A stretch of 64,000 nucleotides of DNA, taken from contig NZ_CP088022.1 of assembly GCF_013373795.3 (NCBI RefSeq), forward strand, positions 5,332,001 through 5,396,000, given 5' to 3'. The notes under the pieces were generated by a model, which ran no database searches, was not told the origin of the DNA, and saw only the letters and a list, made by a program, of their open reading frames with translations. Positions 63,161 through 64,000 of this stretch are shown here, piece by piece. How positions within the stretch are numbered: position 1 is the stretch's first letter; each line of letters opens with the position of its first letter. The position numbers and the translations under genes are program-made. This DNA is from Bradyrhizobium quebecense (lineage in GTDB: Bacteria; Pseudomonadota; Alphaproteobacteria; Rhizobiales; Xanthobacteraceae).

Positions 63161-64000
63161 CGCCAGGAAAAACTCCCGCAGCAGCTTCGCCGTCGCGTCC
63201 GGCGCCTCCTCGGGCAGGAAATGCCCCGATGCCACCGGCGCCCCGCTGACATTGGTCGCCCAGTTCTTCCAGGTGTCGAGCGGCGTGGTTGCCGCGCTGG
63301 CAACGCCGGCATCGCCCCACAATGCCAGCATCGGGATCGTGATCTTCCTGCCGGCATCGACGTCGGCCTTGTCGATCTCGTAGTCGGCATAGGCGCCGGC
63401 GCGGTAGTCCTCGCACATCGCATGAATGCGGGCGGGATCGCGGAACGGCGCAAGGTAATGCGCGAGCGCGCGCGGATCGATCGCCTCCAGCGTCTTGGTC
63501 CTGGTCTGGCTCGCCATCTTCTCCTTGAGGAAGAATTCGCCATTGTTGGAGATCAGCGTCTCAGGCAGCGGATAGGGCTGCGCCAGGAACGCCCAGTGGT
63601 AGATCTTCAGCGCCGAAAGCCGATTGAGCTTCTGCCAGTAGTCATAGGTCGGCGCGATATCGAGCACCGCAAGCTTGGACAGCCGGCCGGGATGATCGAG
63701 CGCCAGCCGGTATGAGACGCGGCCACCGCGGTCGTGACCGGCGAGCGCGAAATGCACATGGCCGAGCTGCTCCATCGCCTCGACCATGGTCTTGGCCCAG
63801 ACCCGCTTGGTGTAGGGCGTATGGTCCTTGTCGCTATCAGGCATGTCGGACCAGCCGTAGCCCGGCAGGTCGGCGATGATCAGCGTGAACTTGTCGTCAA
63901 GCTTCGGCGCGACCGTGTGCCACATCACATGCGTCGAGGAAAACCCGTGCAGCAACAGCAGCGGCGGCCCCTTGCCGCCGACGCGGGCGAAGATGCGGCC
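63158..64000 (-). CDS. alpha/beta hydrolase resembling fluoroacetate dehalogenase, N terminus outside the window
   Basis: 281 codons are visible; the start lies beyond 64000 (the frame stays open to the edge as [19 protein letters not shown]). The nucleophile is an aspartate, [14 protein letters not shown], as in haloalkane/haloacetate dehalogenases, and the catalytic His is in [27 protein letters not shown] contains the His-Trp pair that, with a Tyr, binds the halide in fluoroacetate dehalogenases, and [10 protein letters not shown] may supply the Tyr. These features point to haloacetate or fluoroacetate hydrolysis, though related epoxide hydrolases share the fold. Confidence 0.8.
   Translation of the reverse strand, partial: GRIFARVGGKGPPLLLLHGFSSTHVMWHTVAPKLDDKFTLIIADLPGYGWSDMPDSDKDHTPYTKRVWAKTMVEAMEQLGHVHFALAGHDRGGRVSYRLALDHPGRLSKLAVLDIAPTYDYWQKLNRLSALKIYHWAFLAQPYPLPETLISNNGEFFLKEKMASQTRTKTLEAIDPRALAHYLAPFRDPARIHAMCEDYRAGAYADYEIDKADVDAGRKITIPMLALWGDAGVASAATTPLDTWKNWATNVSGAPVASGHFLPEEAPDATAKLLREFFLA

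Noticed and set aside
18294..64000. Fluoroacetate pathway formed by the FlK-like thioesterase and the dehalogenase-like hydrolase
   Set aside because: The two genes are 45 kb apart with no shared regulation or other pathway genes; both families have broader roles.

Overview
The window looks like chromosomal core DNA of a high-GC alphaproteobacterium of the Bradyrhizobium/Nitrobacteraceae type. This rests on the gene families (a PetP/PetR-like MarR–response-regulator–kinase set, a type-II RibH under an FMN riboswitch, rplY-pth-ychF, moaD-moaE next to pgsA and uvrC), on strong GC bias at third codon positions, and on many short palindromic repeats of a kind I associate with Bradyrhizobium intergenic regions. 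The species call is inference. I found no rRNA, tRNA, CRISPR array or prophage.

Layout. 0-4.4 kb: the tail of a LysR-like regulator, two candidate small RNAs each ending in an intrinsic terminator, a DapA-family lyase, and a divergent copper ATPase/CsoR pair around a palindromic operator. 4.5-7.8 kb (minus strand): rplY-pth-ychF housekeeping genes and a UbiK-like protein. 7.9-14.3 kb (plus): dienelactone hydrolase, lgt, a MidA-type methyltransferase, pgeF, a MerR regulator with a 19-bp-spacer promoter, a lipoprotein and prs. 14.4-22.0 kb: a frameshifted SDR gene, ribH2 with its riboswitch, a YbjN-domain protein, proC, a FlK-like thioesterase, a tautomerase, hisS and ilvE. 22.3-27.3 kb: petP-petR-kinase, then a frameshifted TonB-dependent receptor preceded by two iron-control-like boxes. 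27.9-32.7 kb: small secreted proteins, RNase T2, rlmJ, a cold-shock protein and an outer-membrane beta-barrel. 32.9-42.4 kb: uvrC, pgsA, moaD, moaE, prmB, a degenerate EAL protein, a HAD hydrolase, cheY, ribF and a maltose-acetyltransferase-like gene. 42.7-50.9 kb: ileS, lspA, a secreted hypothetical, two M16 peptidase-like proteins and arfB. 51-57 kb: a small secreted protein, a cytochrome c/glyoxalase/Tat subunit/GMC oxidoreductase operon, a ribbon-helix-helix protein and mutL. 57.2-58.6 kb: a complete IS110-family element. 58.6-64 kb: a hypothetical, rsmD, a pseudouridine synthase with a very long disordered N terminus, tadA and a truncated alpha/beta hydrolase resembling fluoroacetate dehalogenase.

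The most interesting system is the IS110-family element. The 257 bases downstream of its transposase fold by eye into two internal loops. One loop carries a 9-base segment complementary to the palindromic repeat into which the element is inserted. The other carries segments matching the two element ends. This is the architecture expected of a bridge RNA/seekRNA, and removing the element as I delimit it restores the consensus repeat exactly.
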